A DNA stretch of 64,000 nt from Pseudooceanicola pacificus (lineage in GTDB: Bacteria > Pseudomonadota > Alphaproteobacteria > Rhodobacterales > Rhodobacteraceae): the NCBI RefSeq assembly GCF_009789075.1, contig NZ_WNXQ01000003.1, forward strand, positions 248,001 through 312,000, given 5' to 3'. Every line of letters begins with the position of its first letter. Positions within the stretch are counted from its first letter, which is position 1. Made by a program: the position numbers and the translations under genes. The notes beneath the pieces were generated by a model, which ran no database searches, was not told where the DNA came from, and saw nothing but the letters and a program-made list of their open reading frames with translations. This document shows, one piece after another, positions 23,719 through 34,907 of the stretch.

Positions 23719-24546
23719 ATGCGGTTCGTGCGATACGGCGAGATCGGGGCGGAAAAGCCCGGGGTGCTGGACGGGGACGGGAACATCCGCGACCTGTCGG
23801 GCCAGGTGGCGGACCTTGCGGGCGACGTGCTGGGCGCGCTGCCCGATGTCGATCCGGCAGGCCTGCCGCTGGTGGAGGGATCGCCCCGGCTGGGCGTGCC
23901 GGTGGCGGGCGTGGGCAAGCTGATCGCGATCGGGCTGAACTATTCCGACCATGCGGCCGAGGCCGGTATGGCCGAACCGTCCGAGCCCATCGTCTTCATG
24001 AAGGCCACGAGCTGCCTGAGCGGGCCGAACGATCCGGTGGAGTTGCTGCGCGGATCGGAAAAGACAGATTACGAGGTCGAGTTGGGCGTGGTGATCGGGC
24101 GGCACGCGAAATACGTGAGCGAGGCCGATGCCCTGAAACATGTGGCGGGCTATTGCATCGTGAACGATCTGAGCGAGCGGCATTTCCAGACCGAGCGCGG
24201 CGGCCAGTGGACCAAGGGCAAGAGCTGCGACACCTACGGGCCGGTCGGGCCCTGGCTGGTCACCCCGGACGAGGTGGGCGATCCGCAGGACCTGAACCTG
24301 TGGTGCAACGTGAACGGCGAGGTGCGCCAGAACGGGGCGACCTCCTCGATGATCTTCACTGTGGCGCATATCGTCAGCTACCTGAGCCAGATGATGAGCC
24401 TCCAGCCGGGCGACATCATCGCCACGGGCACGCCGCCGGGGGTGGGCATGGGGATGAAACCGCCGAGCTTCCTGAAGGTCGGCGACGTGATGGAGCTGGG
24501 GGTGGAACGGCTGGGCCGCCAGCGGCAGGAGATCGTTTCGGGCTGA
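23719..24546 (+). CDS. Fumarylacetoacetate hydrolase family protein
   Basis: 275 residues. The FAH C-terminal domain starts near residue 70 (GKLIAIGLNYSDHAAEAG). Metal ligands are expected in TDYEVELGVVIG and VNDLSER, and the family end GDIIATGTPPGVGMGM is clear. The family includes hydrolases and decarboxylases of beta-diketo or 2-oxo acids (for example acylpyruvases, 2-oxo-3-deoxy sugar acid dehydratases, ureidoglycolate lyase). GKSCDTYGPVGPWLV suggests the 2-hydroxyhepta-dienedioate isomerase/ureidoglycolate-lyase-like branch. Substrate not determined. AGGGAGG precedes the ATG by nine bases. Confidence 0.88.
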   Translation: MRFVRYGEIGAEKPGVLDGDGNIRDLSGQVADLAGDVLGALPDVDPAGLPLVEGSPRLGVPVAGVGKLIAIGLNYSDHAAEAGMAEPSEPIVFMKATSCLSGPNDPVELLRGSEKTDYEVELGVVIGRHAKYVSEADALKHVAGYCIVNDLSERHFQTERGGQWTKGKSCDTYGPVGPWLVTPDEVGDPQDLNLWCNVNGEVRQNGATSSMIFTVAHIVSYLSQMMSLQPGDIIATGTPPGVGMGMKPPSFLKVGDVMELGVERLGRQRQEIVSG

Positions 24547-24583
24547 TCGCAGACCGGGGGCCCGGGCGGCCCCCGCCGCGGGA

Positions 24584-25549
24584 TCAGGCCGAAACCCTGT
24601 CGGCCCGGGTCCCGGCGGCGTTGGCGTCGTAGAAGGCCGTGGCGGTGTCGAAGACATGGGCGCGGGTCTGCGGCCCCTCCATCATCACCTCGTGTTCGCC
24701 GCCCTCGACCTCGACCAGGCGGGCGCCGGGCCAGGCGGCGATGCGGGCGCGGATGCGCAGGACATCGACGATACGCTCCTGCGTGCCGACAAATGTGACG
24801 CAGGGCACGGCCGGGGAGGGCATGCGCGACAGGGTCAGCATCTCCCCCAGGCTCTTGTAGAGCCAGCGCATGGAGGGGCCGCCAAGGCCCAGCTCCGGAT
24901 GCGCCAGCGTCTGGCGGCGCATGTAGTCGTACATCTCCGCGTCGGTGGTCAGCTTGTTGTCCTCAAAGGCCTCGGCCAGAACGTAGCTTTCGCGCGCCGT
25001 CCCGGGCGAGAGCAGATGCCCCAGGCCCGTAGAGGAGGTGCCGAAGGCCAGCGCCCAGGCGACGGGGCGCAGGGCGCGGGGCAGTTCGATCCCCCACATC
25101 GGGCCGGTGAAGCAGGCCGAACGCACCGGCAGCCCCTCGTGCAGGGCGCGCAGGCCGATGCAGCCGCCCATGGAATGCGCCAGCAGGTGCCAGGGTTCGG
25201 GCAGGCCCATGTCCCGCGCCACGGCGAGCACGGCGCGCACATCGCGCTGGTAATCCGCGAATTCGCCCACATGGCCCGGCATCGGGTCGTCCATCAGCCG
25301 GTCGGCCAGACCCTGGCCGCGCCAGTCGACCGCCAGGGTGGCATAGCCGCGTGCCGCGAGATCGGCGGCGGCGCGGCCGTATTTCTCGACATATTCGGTG
25401 CGGCCGGGAAACAGCAGCACCGTGCCCTTCGCCCCGTCCAGCGGCCAGGCGCCCACGCGGATGCGCACCCCGTCGTCGCAGGTCGTCCAGACGGCATGGC
25501 CCCCGGCCGGGCCGTCATCGACATCCGAAAAGAAGGGCGCCTGGTCCAT
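24584..25549 (-). CDS. Alpha/beta hydrolase (lysophospholipase/monoacylglycerol-lipase type)
   Basis: 321 residues. Serine-hydrolase fold: oxyanion region VLLFPGRTEYVEKYGRAAAD, strand AVDWRGQGLADR, nucleophile elbow HLLAHSMGGCIGLRALHEG (GxSxG variant AHSMGG), and C-terminal His in EGGEHEVMME. The FPGRTEYVEKY and DWRGQG blocks are typical of PldB-type lysophospholipases and monoacylglycerol lipases. An SCP2 domain gene lies three bases upstream on the same strand, so the two may form an operon concerned with lipids. Confidence 0.85.
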   Translation of the reverse strand: MDQAPFFSDVDDGPAGGHAVWTTCDDGVRIRVGAWPLDGAKGTVLLFPGRTEYVEKYGRAAADLAARGYATLAVDWRGQGLADRLMDDPMPGHVGEFADYQRDVRAVLAVARDMGLPEPWHLLAHSMGGCIGLRALHEGLPVRSACFTGPMWGIELPRALRPVAWALAFGTSSTGLGHLLSPGTARESYVLAEAFEDNKLTTDAEMYDYMRRQTLAHPELGLGGPSMRWLYKSLGEMLTLSRMPSPAVPCVTFVGTQERIVDVLRIRARIAAWPGARLVEVEGGEHEVMMEGPQTRAHVFDTATAFYDANAAGTRADRVSA

Positions 25550-25552
25550 GGG

Positions 25553-25837
25553 TCAGGCCAGCGCCGAGCCGAGCGCCATGGCCTTGCCCATGTCGCCGTC
25601 CACCGACAGCTTGCCGGTCATGAAGGCCGATGTCGGGTCCAGATCGCCCGACAGCAGCGCCATGAAGGTGTCGCGGTCGGCGGTCAGGGTCACGTCGGCC
25701 TCTTCGTCGGCGACGCGGGCGCCGTCGGAATCGACCATGATCGCGCCTTCGCCTTCGACCACGAACTTGGCGATTCCGTCGAATCCGTCCAGTTTCTCGT
25801 TCAGGGCCGCAGCCGCCGCGTTCAAATCTTCGCTCAT
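25553..25837 (-). CDS. SCP2 sterol-carrier-domain protein
   Basis: 94 residues consisting of a single SCP2 domain: LNEKLDGFDGIAKFVVEGEG, then ADVTLTADRDTFMALLSGDL and a closing GKLSVDGDMGKAMALGSALA. SCP2 domains bind lipids or fatty acyl compounds in a hydrophobic tunnel. The stop is three bases before the lipase-like gene on the same strand. The divergent TPR gene starts about 85 bp away. Confidence 0.88.
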   Translation of the reverse strand: MSEDLNAAAAALNEKLDGFDGIAKFVVEGEGAIMVDSDGARVADEEADVTLTADRDTFMALLSGDLDPTSAFMTGKLSVDGDMGKAMALGSALA

Positions 25838-25922
25838 TCACGCCATCCTTCCTGAAATTGCCCCTTGCGGGGCTTACATGTGTCTCGCTGCACGCTACAC
25901 TCGAAATGTTATGGGCGCGTCT

Positions 25923-26477
25923 ATGATCAATCTCAAATATGTCGTTGCGGCACTGGCCGCCAGTCTGGCGCTGAGCGGACCCCTGCCTGCGCAGGATGTG
26001 GCCGAATCGGAACCCTCCCTATTAGAACAGCTTCGTACGGCCGATCCAGTCGATGCAAAACGCCTCGACCGGCAAATCCGCATGGAATGGTCGCGCTCGG
26101 GCTCTCCGACGATGGATCTGCTGCTCAAACGGGGCCGCGACGCGATGGAGGCAGGCAATATCGACATCGCCATCGGCCACCTTTCGGCGCTGACCGATCA
26201 TGCGCCGGATTTCGCCGAGGGCTGGCACAGCCGCGCGCAGGCGTTCTTCCGGGCCGAGGAATACGGCCTGGCGCTGCACGACCTGGAACAGACGCTTGCC
26301 CTGAACCCTGAGCATTTTGCCGCCATGTACGGCCTGGCCGTCGTCTTTGAAACGCTGGACAAGCCGCAGCAGGCCTATGCGCTCTACCAGCGGATCCTCG
26401 ATATCTATCCCAACCACGCCGAAGCGCGCGAAGGGCTGGAGCGTCTGGAAATCCGCGTGAACGGAACGGAAATCTGA
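25923..26477 (+). CDS. Periplasmic tetratricopeptide-repeat protein
   Basis: 184 residues. Sec signal peptide (KYVVAALAASLALSGPLPA) followed by TPR-like helices: NIDIAIGHLSALTDHAPDFA, AEGWHSRAQAFFRAEEYGLA, LHDLEQTLALNPEHFAAMYG, and QAYALYQRILDIYPNHAEAR. Such small TPR proteins mediate protein contacts in the periplasm; the partner is unknown. An in-frame ATG at 25911 gives four more residues. The helicase gene follows after seven bases, so co-transcription is likely. Confidence 0.85.
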   Translation: MINLKYVVAALAASLALSGPLPAQDVAESEPSLLEQLRTADPVDAKRLDRQIRMEWSRSGSPTMDLLLKRGRDAMEAGNIDIAIGHLSALTDHAPDFAEGWHSRAQAFFRAEEYGLALHDLEQTLALNPEHFAAMYGLAVVFETLDKPQQAYALYQRILDIYPNHAEAREGLERLEIRVNGTEI

Positions 26478-26484
26478 AAGCGGC

Positions 26485-29445
<2,961 letters not shown>

Positions 29446-29461
29446 CGGGGGCCTGAACTTC

Positions 29462-29854
29462 GTGCCGGAACCAGTTGGCGACAAGGCAAAAATCCGCGTC
29501 GACAAATGGCTCTGGCACGCCCGTTTCCTGAAATCCCGCAGCCTGGCCACCGCGCTGGTGGCCGGGGGGCATCTCAGGATCAACGGCACCCGCGCGGCCA
29601 AGCCCGCCCATACGGTGGTGCCAGGCGACGTGCTGACCTTTCCCCAGGGCGACCGCATCCGGGTGGTGCGCATCCTTGCCGTCGGCATCCGCCGGGGCCC
29701 CGCGCCCGAGGCACAGGCGCTTTACGCCGACCTCGACCAGGGCGAAAAGCCGGCGGAGGATCTCCCCGGTATTGCCCGGATCGAGGGCAATTCTCGTCCC
29801 ACGAAGAAAGACCGCAGGAAACTCGACCTTGATCGCCTTCGGGCGCTTGAATGA
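29462..29854 (+). CDS. S4-domain RNA-binding protein (Hsp15/HslR-like)
   Basis: 130 residues with one N-terminal S4 domain: IRVDKWLWHARFLKSRSLAT, ALVAGGHLRINGTRAAKPAH, TVVPGDVLTFPQGDRIRVVR. The RVDKWLWHARFLKSR start is the Hsp15 (HslR) signature; Hsp15 binds stalled 50S subunits carrying nascent chains. A basic C-terminal tail (RPTKKDRRKLDLDRLRALE) adds RNA affinity. The start is the GTG at 29462, 14 bases after the helicase stop. Pairing with the helicase suggests a shared RNA or ribosome-quality role, which is inference. Confidence 0.88.
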   Translation: MPEPVGDKAKIRVDKWLWHARFLKSRSLATALVAGGHLRINGTRAAKPAHTVVPGDVLTFPQGDRIRVVRILAVGIRRGPAPEAQALYADLDQGEKPAEDLPGIARIEGNSRPTKKDRRKLDLDRLRALE

Positions 29855-29906
29855 TCGCGACCCCCGCGTTAGCTAGCCCGAAGCACGACACGACCGGGGC
29901 CGGTAC

Positions 29907-30245
29907 ATGACCTATATCGTCAACGACAATTGCATCGCCTGCAAATACACCGACTGCGTGGAAGTCTGTCCGGTGGACTGCTTCTACGAGGGCGAGAACA
30001 TGCTGGTGATCCACCCGGACGAATGCATCGACTGCGGCGTCTGCGAGCCCGAATGCCCCGCCGACGCCATCCGCCCGGACACCGAACCGGACATGGAAAA
30101 GTGGGTCGAGTTCAACCGCAAGTACTCGGAACTCTGGCCGGTGATCATCACCCGCAAGGACCCGCTGCCCGAAGCCGAGGAACGCGACGGCGAGTCGGGG
30201 AAACTGGAGAAATATTTCTCCGAATCGCCGGGCGAGGGGGGCTGA
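29907..30245 (+). CDS. fdxA: Seven-iron ferredoxin FdxA
   Basis: 112 residues. [18 protein letters not shown] supplies the 3Fe-4S ligands plus one for the other cluster; [16 protein letters not shown] supplies the 4Fe-4S ligands, with the CxxCxxxxC insertion that marks the FdxA type. The C-terminal extension (about residues 60-112, with [15 protein letters not shown]) is the usual family tail. It is a low-potential cytoplasmic electron carrier. It starts 52 bp after the S4 gene; carD is 307 bp further on with its own likely promoter. Confidence 0.93.
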   Translation: MTYIVNDNCIACKYTDCVEVCPVDCFYEGENMLVIHPDECIDCGVCEPECPADAIRPDTEPDMEKWVEFNRKYSELWPVIITRKDPLPEAEERDGESGKLEKYFSESPGEGG

Positions 30246-30552
30246 GGCCCGATTCGCACCGGCCATCGGCTGGAAATTGCCGAACACCATACAAACGCGA
30301 CACTGCTGCTGTAAGTTCGCGTCAGGTTTTACAGGCTTTGCAGCCGCAGCACGCGCGACGCACTTCCGCGAAGGCCGGAATTGTGCTATAAGGGTGTGTA
30401 CAAATGATCAAGACTGCCTGCTCCCCCGTATGCGGACGCTGCTGACCGCGAAACGGACATCCGAACCAGTCACTCATCCGGCGAAGTCGCAAAATGCGTC
30501 AGCGCTCGGTATTTGTGTCCGGAATGGGTAGGGACGCACGAGGAAGGACTGC
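30246..30552. other. 307-bp carD upstream region
   Basis: No gene. It is AT-richer than its surroundings between 30280 and 30420 and should hold the carD promoter; a candidate is given at 30364-30392. A long untranslated leader (about 150 bases) would follow. No riboswitch core is recognised. Confidence 0.5.
30364..30392 (+). promoter_or_regulatory. Candidate carD promoter
   Basis: TATAAG at 30387-30392 is a good -10; 17 bases before it TTCCGC is a poor -35. CarD itself stabilises open complexes at weak promoters, so a poor -35 is not disqualifying. Confidence 0.35.
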
Positions 30553-31062
30553 ATGACCAAAATGAAAAAGAACGAATTCCGTCCGAACGATTACGTCGTC
30601 TATCCCGCGCATGGCGTGGGTCAGATCGTGTCCATCGAAAGCCAGGAGATCGCCGGCATCCCGCTGGAACTCTTCGTGATCTCCTTCGAGAAGGACAAGA
30701 TGACCCTGCGCGTGCCGACGCACAAGGCGACCGAGATCGGAATGCGTTCGCTGTCGACCCCCGACGTGGTGTCGAAGGCCATGACCACGCTGAAAGGCAA
30801 GGCCAAGGTCAAGCGCGCGATGTGGTCGCGCCGCGCCCAGGAATACGAGCAAAAGATCAACTCGGGCGACCTGATCGCGATTGCCGAGGTGGTGCGTGAC
30901 CTGCACCGCAGCGACGACCAGCGCGAGCAGAGCTATTCCGAGCGTCAGCTTTACGAAGCCGCTCTGGAACGTCTGACCCGCGAAGTCGCCGCCGTCTCGG
31001 GCGGGGACGAGATCCTTGCCGCAAAGAAGGTGGATGAGGTTCTGGTCTCGCGCGCCGCATAA
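30553..31062 (+). CDS. carD: CarD/CdnL-family transcription regulator
   Basis: 169 residues. An N-terminal RNA-polymerase-interaction Tudor-like domain (FRPNDYVVYPAHGVGQIVSI, EIAGIPLELFVISFEKDKMT) is followed by an all-helical DNA-binding domain with the typical WSRRAQEYEQKINSGDL block. CarD binds the beta subunit and stabilises the open promoter complex; it is a global, often essential factor, especially for rRNA-type promoters. The ATG at 30553 follows GAGGAAGGACTGC. A strong terminator 28 bp downstream ends the unit. Confidence 0.95.
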   Translation: MTKMKKNEFRPNDYVVYPAHGVGQIVSIESQEIAGIPLELFVISFEKDKMTLRVPTHKATEIGMRSLSTPDVVSKAMTTLKGKAKVKRAMWSRRAQEYEQKINSGDLIAIAEVVRDLHRSDDQREQSYSERQLYEAALERLTREVAAVSGGDEILAAKKVDEVLVSRAA

Positions 31063-31089
31063 GCGACAGGCGAACGACCCCGTTTCTGG

Positions 31090-31117
31090 CCGCGTCCCCT
31101 TGGGGGCGCGGTTTTTT
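31090..31117 (+). terminator. Intrinsic terminator of carD
   Basis: CCGCGTCCCC and GGGGGCGCGG form a 10-bp stem with a TT loop, immediately followed by TTTTTT. It lies between carD and the converging arsC gene. Confidence 0.93.
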
Positions 31118-31140
31118 CTGTGCGTCCGGGCGGGGCCGGG

Positions 31141-31488
31141 TCAGAGGATGTCCAGCACCGCCTCGGGCGGGCGGCCCAGCCGGGCGCCCTTGGCCGTCAG
31201 CACCACGGGCCGTTCGATCAGCCTGGGGTGGGCGGCCATCGCGTCCAGCAGCGCGGCGTCCGATGCGCCGGCCAGGCCCAGGTCGCGATATTCGGCCTCG
31301 CCCCGCCGGATGAAGCCCGAGGGCGGCAGGTCCAGCGCCCTGGCCGTGGCCTCCAGCTCGGCCCGGGTCGGCGGGTCCTGCAGGTAGAGCCGCACCACCG
31401 GCGCGATCCCCCGCTCGGTCAGCAGGGCCAGCGTCTGGCGCGACTTGGTGCAGCGCGGGTTGTGCCAGATGGTGACGCTCACAGCCAT
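31141..31488 (-). CDS. arsC: ArsC-family reductase (glutaredoxin-dependent arsenate reductase type)
   Basis: 115 residues of the thioredoxin-fold ArsC/Spx family. [16 protein letters not shown] carries Cys13 with the CTKSR loop; [20 protein letters not shown] supplies the conserved Arg residues. The plasmid ArsC enzyme reduces arsenate to arsenite with glutaredoxin. No arsR, arsB or acr3 is nearby, so this could equally be a YffB-like paralogue of other function. The gene starts inside the last codons of pyrD (10-base overlap) and is thus translationally coupled to it. Confidence 0.85.
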   Translation of the reverse strand: MAVSVTIWHNPRCTKSRQTLALLTERGIAPVVRLYLQDPPTRAELEATARALDLPPSGFIRRGEAEYRDLGLAGASDAALLDAMAAHPRLIERPVVLTAKGARLGRPPEAVLDIL

Positions 31489-32540
31489 TCCTCGCGCTGG
31501 CAGCCCACGGCCTGCGAGACATTCTCGAACCCGTCCCGTTCCAGCCGCCGGTCCAGCCCGCGTGCGATCTGCGCGCCCAGCGACAGCCCGTGGTAGACCA
31601 TCGCGGAATAGAGCTGCACCGCCGAGGCCCCGGCGCAGATCTTGGCATAGGCATCCGCGGCCGAGAAGATGCCCCCCACGCCGATCAACGGCACCTTGCC
31701 CCCGGTTTCCAGCGACAGCCGCGCCAGCACGCGGGTCGAGCGGTCAAACAGCGGCGCGCCCGACAGCCCGCCCTGCCGGTCACGGTCGGGCGAGGTCAGC
31801 CCCTCGCGCGAAAGGGTGGTGTTGGTCGCGATGATCGCGTCGATCCCCATCTCGACCGCCAGCCCGGCGATATCGGCCAGCTCGCCGTCGGTCAGGTCGG
31901 GCGCGATCTTCAGGAACAGCGGCAGGGGCTTGTGCAGCGCGTCGCGCGCGGCAGTCACCAGTTCCAGCAGCGCCGCCAGCGCCTCCTTGCCCTGCAGGTC
32001 GCGCAGACGTTCGGTGTTGGGGGACGAAACGTTGACGGTGGCAAAGTCGATATAGGTCGCGCAATAGGTCAGCACCTTTGCGAAATCCGCGCCCCGGTCC
32101 TCGCTGTCCTTGTTGGCGCCCAGGTTCAGCCCGATGACGGCCTGCCGGGGCCGTTCCGCCAGCCGGTCGCGCACCGCCTCCATGCCCTCGTTGTTGAAGC
32201 CGAAGCGGTTGATCACCGCGCGGTCCTCGGTCAGGCGGAAGAGGCGCGGCCGGGGATTGCCCTCCTGCGGGCGGGGGGTGACGGCGCCGGCCTCGATGAA
32301 GCCCAGCCCGGCGCGGGAGAGCGGGGCCAGCACCTCGGCATTCTTGTCGAACCCGGCGGCGACCCCCACGGGGTTGGCCAGATGCAGACCGGCCAGCGTG
32401 CAGCGCAACCGGGGCGAGGTGACGAGGCCGGGCAGGGGCACCAGCCCCATCTTCAGCCCCTTGAGCGCCAGCCCGTGGGCGGTTTCGGGATCCAGCCGGC
32501 GCAGCAGCGACAGGCCGGCCTGTTCCAGCGACGGGATCAC
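31479..32540 (-). CDS. pyrD: Dihydroorotate dehydrogenase (quinone), class 2
   Basis: 353 residues. Class 2 features: an N-terminal membrane-associating helix ([20 protein letters not shown]), then [68 protein letters not shown] with the catalytic Ser region, and the FMN phosphate site [18 protein letters not shown]. It oxidises dihydroorotate to orotate in pyrimidine synthesis, passing electrons to quinone. The start is GTG at 32540, overlapping the upstream DUF952 stop (GTGA). Confidence 0.95.
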   Translation of the reverse strand: MIPSLEQAGLSLLRRLDPETAHGLALKGLKMGLVPLPGLVTSPRLRCTLAGLHLANPVGVAAGFDKNAEVLAPLSRAGLGFIEAGAVTPRPQEGNPRPRLFRLTEDRAVINRFGFNNEGMEAVRDRLAERPRQAVIGLNLGANKDSEDRGADFAKVLTYCATYIDFATVNVSSPNTERLRDLQGKEALAALLELVTAARDALHKPLPLFLKIAPDLTDGELADIAGLAVEMGIDAIIATNTTLSREGLTSPDRDRQGGLSGAPLFDRSTRVLARLSLETGGKVPLIGVGGIFSAADAYAKICAGASAVQLYSAMVYHGLSLGAQIARGLDRRLERDGFENVSQAVGCQREEWL

Positions 32541-32875
32541 AGCATGCCCCCGGGAAAGACATGCGCCCCGTCCACCAGCGGCAGGTCGCGGCACCACAGC
32601 ACGTCGGACAGGCTCAGCGCGCGGTAGAGATGCGGGAACAGCGCCCCGCCGCGCGAGGGCTCCCATTGCAGCGCCTCGCCCAAGCTGTCGGCCTCGACGG
32701 CCAGCAGAACCAGCCCCTCGGCCCCGGCGAAATGCTTGGCTGCGGTCTCGGCGGCCTGGGCGGCGGTCGAGAAATGAACATAGCCGTCGGCCAGGTCCAC
32801 CGGAGCCCCGAAGGTGCTTCCGTCGGCCTGCAAGGCGGCCCATTCTTCGGCACGAAAAATCTTGTAGATCAGCAT
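32537..32875 (-). CDS. DUF952-domain protein
   Basis: 112 residues covering one DUF952 domain: [60 protein letters not shown], and [20 protein letters not shown]952 is related in fold to ADP-ribosyltransferase-like/RNA 2'-phosphotransferase folds according to my recollection, but no activity is established. It leads a DUF952-pyrD-arsC run with overlapping stops and starts. Confidence 0.88.
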   Translation of the reverse strand: MLIYKIFRAEEWAALQADGSTFGAPVDLADGYVHFSTAAQAAETAAKHFAGAEGLVLLAVEADSLGEALQWEPSRGGALFPHLYRALSLSDVLWCRDLPLVDGAHVFPGGML

Positions 32876-32995
32876 GGCCTCACTTGCCCCGCGCCTGCCC
32901 GAGGGTCAAGCGGCTTGTCGTCCAGTTGTGCTTTGACTCCGCACCGGTAACGGGGCAGCATTTCCGCATCAAGTCCAACACGAGGATCCTTCCCG

Positions 32996-34567
32996 ATGCT
33001 TCTGCGTCTTCTTTCCGGAGCCGCTGTCCTTGCCCTGACTTCGGGCACGGCAATGGCCGACTTCGACCTGACGGTACTGCACACCAACGACTTCCATTCG
33101 CGGTTCGAGCCGATCAGCAAGTACGACAGCGGCTGCTCGGCCGAGGACAACGGCGAGGGCAAGTGCTTTGGCGGCACCGCGCGCCTGGTCACCGCGATCA
33201 AGGATGCCCGCGCGCGCGCCGGCAACTCCATTCTCGTGGATGGCGGCGACCAGTTCCAGGGCACGCTGTTCTACACCTATTACAAGGGCAAGCTCGCCGC
33301 CGAGATGATGAACAAGCTCGGCTATGACGGGATGACCGTGGGCAACCATGAATTCGACGACGGCCCCGAGGTCCTGCGCGGCTTCATGGATGCCATCGAC
33401 TTCCCGATCCTGATGTCCAATGCCGATGTCTCGGGCGAGCCGCTGCTGGCCGACGTGCTGATGAAATCCACCGTGATCGAGGTCGGCGGCGAAAAGATCG
33501 GCCTGATCGGCCTGACGCCCCAGGACACCGACGAACTGGCCAGCCCCGGCCCCAACGTCATCTTCACCGAGCCGGCGGATGCCGTGCAGGGCGAGGTCGA
33601 CAAGCTGACCGCCGAGGGCGTGAACAAGATCGTCGTGCTCAGCCACTCGGGCTATAATGTCGACAAGATGGTGGCCGAGAACACCACCGGCGTCGACGTG
33701 ATCGTGGGCGGCCACACCAACACCCTGCTGGGCGACATGGAAGGGGCCGAAGGGCCTTATCCCACGATGGTCGGCTCCACCGCCATCGTTTCGTCCTATG
33801 CCTATGGCAAGTACCTGGGCGAGCTGAACGTGAAATTCGACGACGCGGGCAACGTGATCTCGGCCACCGGCGCGCCGATCCTGATGGACGCCGCGGTGAT
33901 GGAGGACAGCGGGACCGTCGACCGGATCAAGGAAGCCGCCGCACCGCTGGAAGAGATCCGCAACAAGGTTGTCGCCGAAACCGCCGAGGCGATCGACGGC
34001 GAGCGCGGATCCTGCCGGGCGCAGGAATGCACGATGGGCAACCTGGTGGCCGATGCCATGCTCGACCGGGTCAAGGATCAGGGCGTCGAGATCGCCATCG
34101 CCAATGGCGGCGGTCTGCGGGCCTCGATCGACGCGGGCGAGGTCACGATGGGCGAGGTCCTGACCGTTCTGCCCTTCCAGAACACGCTGTCGACCTTCCA
34201 GACCAAGGGTGCCACCGTCCTCGCGGCGCTGGAAAACGGTGTCAGCCAGGTCGAGGAAGGCGCAGGCCGCTTCCCGCAGGTCGCGGGCCTCAAGTTCACC
34301 TTCGACGCCGCGGCCGAGCCGGGCGCGCGTGTGTCGGACGTGATGGTGATGGAAGGCGGCGACTGGGTCCCGCTCGACCCGGAAAAGACCTATGGCGTGG
34401 TGACCAACAACTACGTCCGCAACGGCGGGGACGGCTACAAGATGTTCTCGACCGACGCGATGAACGCCTATGACTTCGGCCCCGACCTGGCCGATGTGAC
34501 GGCGGACTACCTCGCGGCACAGGGCCCCTACACGCCCTATACCGACGGGCGCATCACCAAGAAGTAA
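32996..34567 (+). CDS. Periplasmic 5'-nucleotidase/metallophosphatase (UshA family)
   Basis: 523 residues. Sec signal peptide (LLRLLSGAAVLALTSGTAMA), then the dimetal phosphoesterase domain: TVLHTNDFHSRFEPI, ILVDGGDQFQGT, MTVGNHEFDDG, VVLSHSGYNVD and VGGHTNTLLG. From about residue 330 comes the C-terminal nucleotide-binding domain (NLVADAMLDRVKD, IANGGGLRASIDAGEVTMGE, VVTNNYVRNGGDGYKMF). It dephosphorylates extracellular nucleotides so that nucleosides and phosphate can be taken up. CSAEDNGEGKC is a likely disulfide pair. A hairpin follows 34 bp after the stop. Confidence 0.92.
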   Translation: MLLRLLSGAAVLALTSGTAMADFDLTVLHTNDFHSRFEPISKYDSGCSAEDNGEGKCFGGTARLVTAIKDARARAGNSILVDGGDQFQGTLFYTYYKGKLAAEMMNKLGYDGMTVGNHEFDDGPEVLRGFMDAIDFPILMSNADVSGEPLLADVLMKSTVIEVGGEKIGLIGLTPQDTDELASPGPNVIFTEPADAVQGEVDKLTAEGVNKIVVLSHSGYNVDKMVAENTTGVDVIVGGHTNTLLGDMEGAEGPYPTMVGSTAIVSSYAYGKYLGELNVKFDDAGNVISATGAPILMDAAVMEDSGTVDRIKEAAAPLEEIRNKVVAETAEAIDGERGSCRAQECTMGNLVADAMLDRVKDQGVEIAIANGGGLRASIDAGEVTMGEVLTVLPFQNTLSTFQTKGATVLAALENGVSQVEEGAGRFPQVAGLKFTFDAAAEPGARVSDVMVMEGGDWVPLDPEKTYGVVTNNYVRNGGDGYKMFSTDAMNAYDFGPDLADVTADYLAAQGPYTPYTDGRITKK

Positions 34568-34907
34568 GCGCCTGATCCGTCGCGCTGCTGACAGATGCGG
34601 GGGCGTCGCCGGGGACCGGCGGCGCCCTCGTCGCGTTTCGGACGGAGGGTGACCTCGTGGCGCGCGCGACGCGCCATGCGGCTTTGCCGTGACGGGTGAC
34701 CTGCCGCACCCGTGCGGCCGGACAGGGACGGGGCAGGAGGGTTGCCGCCATGCCGGCTGGTCTACGTCACTGCAGGAAGCCACTCCGGGAACTGCTCACA
34801 GGCCAGGGCCGCCCGCTGCAACGCGACACCCATTGCGCAGCGCGGCGGACAGTGCCCGGACCGGTTCGACGACGCGATCCTGCCGGTCGCGGCACGGCGC
34901 CAGGGGC
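34568..34907. other. 340-bp intergenic region between convergent genes
   Basis: The 5'-nucleotidase and ABC exporter genes converge here. Apart from the hairpin at 34601-34627 I see no gene, RNA or repeat. Confidence 0.5.
34601..34627 (+). terminator. Terminator-like hairpin after the 5'-nucleotidase gene
   Basis: GGGCGTCGCCGG and CCGGCGGCGCCC form a 12-bp stem with one G-U pair and a GGA loop. There is no T run after it, so it may end transcription only partly. Confidence 0.55.
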